From NCBI GenBank assembly GCA_963921795.1, contig OY997642.1, forward strand, positions 2,947,946 to 3,011,945: a stretch of 64,000 bases of DNA, given 5' to 3'. The position numbers and the translations under genes are program-made. Each line of letters starts with the position of its first letter. The first letter of the stretch is position 1. Below the pieces are notes generated by a model. That model searched no databases and was not told where the DNA came from. It saw nothing but the letters and a program-made list of their open reading frames with translations. This DNA is from Nannobrachium achirus (taxonomy: Eukaryota; Chordata; Actinopteri; Myctophiformes; Myctophidae). Below are positions 61,736 through 64,000 of the stretch, piece by piece.

Positions 61736-61985
61736 AAAATAGCAGATCTACAAGCTCGTAAAGCAACACATCGCAAGCTTGTAGATCTGCTATTTTCAAA
61801 TGGCCAAAATGTAGGGTTGAAGGAAGTGGTTAATGTGTTGTAATAATAAAGTTTTCAAAACATCGTAGTGTAGTAGAAGTAAAAGTATTGGAAATTGGAA
61901 ATACTCCAGAAAATAACAAACACCTCAACATTGTAGGCTACCTAAGACTAAGTACAGTACTTGAGTAACTTAGTTACACGGAGCA
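61735..61985. mobile_element. acttttactc-type MITE with a filled palindrome site
   Basis: GAAAATAG, a 47-base palindrome (61743-61789), CTATTTTC, then AAATGGCCAAAATGTAGGG as at 36356. It ends with GTACTTGAGTAACTTAG words. Confidence 0.8.
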
Positions 61986-63560
61986 AGGCCGCACCGATGC
62001 CATGAAAATATGTTTGACTCAAAAGACAAAGAACAGGATAGAACGATATATTTATTCAATATTTCAAGGGGGAAAAATGGAACGGAAATTGTCTAGTTGA
62101 TCTACAAGCTCTAAACGAGTCGCAAAGTGATGTGTTGAGAGCTTGTAGATCCATTATTGTCTACTATGTGTTTGTTGGCAAAGAGAGAAATGTTTGAAAA
62201 TGGTTTTCCTATAATCACATTCCCAAAACAGGGATGCCATTGGAAGTCACTAATAAATGAATGATTACATAACAATAAAACACTGATACAAATGATAACA
62301 AGTGTCACATGTACAGTACATGTACAGTACGTACAGTACATGTACAAGCATTATTGTGATGATTAATCTGCTAAAACTAGCAAATAAATATGCATGATAT
62401 AACTGAATGTAATGTTAAATGTGAACACTAGAGGGTGTCAGATGCCATCCCCTGATGACCCAAATGATGACCTGACTGTAGGGTTGAACATACTGTATCC
62501 ACGATTTTCCCCGGGAGTTTACTGGAGACTATCAGGACCAAACTTCCGGGTTTAACAGCAGACATACAAGCTCACGTCGCGTCGCAGATGCAACCCGTTG
62601 TGAGCTTGTAAATCGGCGGCGGAAGATCGATGCAGACGTCTGCGCAATGCACTATGGGGCGTAGGAAAATCGTGGATAGGCCTACTGTTATTTACACAAT
62701 ACATGACACAAACATAACAATATAATAATAATATTTATGAACATTGCACACCTCAAGTTGTTCCAGACCAGTGGTTCACAAACTTCTCAGGTCGAGACCC
62801 AAAAGTTAGAGAAGTCTATTACTGTAAATAACACAACTAAGCACATACAGTATTTGTTTCTATGTGAGTTTGAATGCAATTATTATTTAATGTTTTAGGA
62901 AAATAAAATAGGATTTTTACTCGAGCTGTGACCCATTTAATTTGGTTTGTGACCCACACATGGGCCCGACCCTCTGCTTGGGAAACTCTGTTCATATAGA
63001 GCATAAAGGGTGGAACACAATTAAAAAAAGTACAACAAATATTTATGAACTTAATTATCAACTAACTTAAGCACTTAACAAAAACACCAAACCCATATTA
63101 TGTTGCGAATGTTTTATCTAAAGCAAGAACACAGTCAAATAACAAGCCTGTATGCTAAAAAGGTTCCAAACTGTGTTGGTAATAGGCAATCTATAAGCTC
63201 ATAATGCCTTGCATCGTGACAGTGTGTGAGCTTGTATATCAGCTGTTTTCACCATGTGATGCTTGTAACATACCTGTACATTTTAATATTTGTATTAAAA
63301 CATACGCTTTAAATGGGTGGTGCTCCCCTTTAAGTACATGTACTTTACACCTCTGAATAGCATTACGGCTGCACAGATGCCATGAAGATCAAGTTGTGTC
63401 ACTTTTTTCAACTCAAAAGATGAGAAACATGATTGGAAGGATATATTTATTTAAGGGGGATTAATTAATACAAGGATATTCTGCTCAATGCTCCAATCAT
63501 AGTTCACATCCTCTCAGAAATTAATTGACTTTATAATTATTTATTCAACAGTGTTGAAAA
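61986..63560 (-). repeat. Inverted copy of the 30.6-32.0 kb repeat, with two or three palindromes
   Basis: Matches 30590-32045 in reverse. Palindromes lie at 62095-62155, 62560-62620 and 63185-63255. The last two show paired differences and lower stem identity. The TGTACAGTACATG run is at 62312-62345. No gene. Confidence 0.75.
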
Positions 63561-63614
63561 AAAAAGAAAAAAATTATAATAATTAGCCTACCCTAGGCCC
63601 CATTTCTAAAATAG

Positions 63615-63850
63615 CGAAGACATTTGATTTACAAGCTCTCAACGCGCCACCAAGCGACGCGTTGAGAGCTTGTAGATCCACTCTTTTCCACCAGTTGTTT
63701 GTTGGCAAAAGGAGAAAGAACGTTTGATTTGTTTTTTTCCTGTAATAATGACATTCCCAAAACAGGAATGTCTCGTTGGAATTGGTTAATAAATGAATGA
63801 TTACATAACAATAAAACAATTATCAAAATGATAACAAGTGTCACATGATA
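63615..63850. repeat. Third partial copy of the 30.6-kb repeat with palindrome
   Basis: The palindrome at 63625-63680 (TTTACAAGCTCTCAACGCG with CGCGTTGAGAGCTTGTAGA) is followed by the ACATTCCCAAAACAGG and ATAACAATAAAACAATTATC words also seen at 62220 and 31500 (inverse). Confidence 0.8.
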
Positions 63851-63867
63851 ACTACATTATCTAAACC

Positions 63868-64000
63868 AGGGGTATTCAACGTTTTCAGGCCAAGGACCCC
63901 TTAGTGGAGAGAGAGATGAAGCAGGGACCCCTTAGTGGAGAGAGAGATGAAGCAGGGACCCCCACAATCACTCAATAGATTCCATATAGTTTCAACGTTT
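63868..64000. repeat. Start of a hAT-like repeat (AGGGGTATTCAAC), cut by window end
   Basis: CAGGGGTATTCAACG, a 35-bp doublet containing GGACCCCTTAGTGGAGAGAG, and GGGACCCCCACAATC. The word CAAGGACCCCTTAGTGGAG resembles common fish hAT ends. Confidence 0.5.

Overview
The window looks like nuclear DNA of a teleost fish. It has one intron-containing vertebrate-type gene, tRNA-derived SINEs and LINE 3' tails of fish type, many miniature inverted-repeat transposons (MITEs), long CA/GT microsatellites and a 200-base N gap. I see no bacterial operon, viral genome or CRISPR array. I cannot name the species. Most open frames here are by-products of tandem repeats.

The clear gene is a calcium homeostasis modulator (CALHM/FAM26) channel subunit on the + strand (14008-20229). 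It has four exons, consensus splice sites and a predicted product of 250 aa. A second copy lies on the - strand (38094-41274). It keeps the same promoter, introns and exons but carries several frameshifts and is a pseudogene. A third remnant (about 55205-55605, -) keeps only the 3' part of exon 1 and intron 1. The family therefore duplicated in inverted orientation and decayed, leaving one intact copy.

Layout: 1-2.8 kb, small tandem repeats and a SINE; 2.8-10.5 kb, a head-to-tail array of ~1.5-kb units whose ends look like Helitron 3' ends (hairpin then CTAG); 10.5-13.9 kb, more elements of that type, a LINE tail and a 17-bp minisatellite; 13.9-20.3 kb, the CALHM gene with repeat-filled introns; 20.3-32 kb, Helitron-like elements in both orientations, SINEs, a nested pair of GGGTT-type MITEs and a fold-back element; 32.1-33.4 kb, a 39-bp minisatellite; 34-38 kb, TTAA-flanked MITEs (one holding a SINE), a LINE fragment and the gap; 38-41.5 kb, the CALHM pseudogene; 41.6-50.3 kb, Helitron-like fragments, hAT-type MITEs, SINEs and a tandem segmental duplication with GT tracts; 51-58.8 kb, microsatellites, MITEs and minisatellites; 59-61.7 kb, a LINE whose coding region has become a 53-bp minisatellite; 61.7-64 kb, an inverted copy of the 30.6-32 kb repeat.

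The strongest unexplained signal is a ~50-65 bp palindrome (arms reading about GATCTACAAGC and GCTTGTAGATC) found at about 17 places, mostly after 30 kb, inside several unrelated MITE families. Its arms show paired changes, and one carrier copy lacks it exactly. Two other findings concern the gene. The splice-donor end of exon 3 has been copied ten times as a tandem array inside intron 3. The acceptor of the last exon lies in sequence resembling the end of a TTAA-type MITE.
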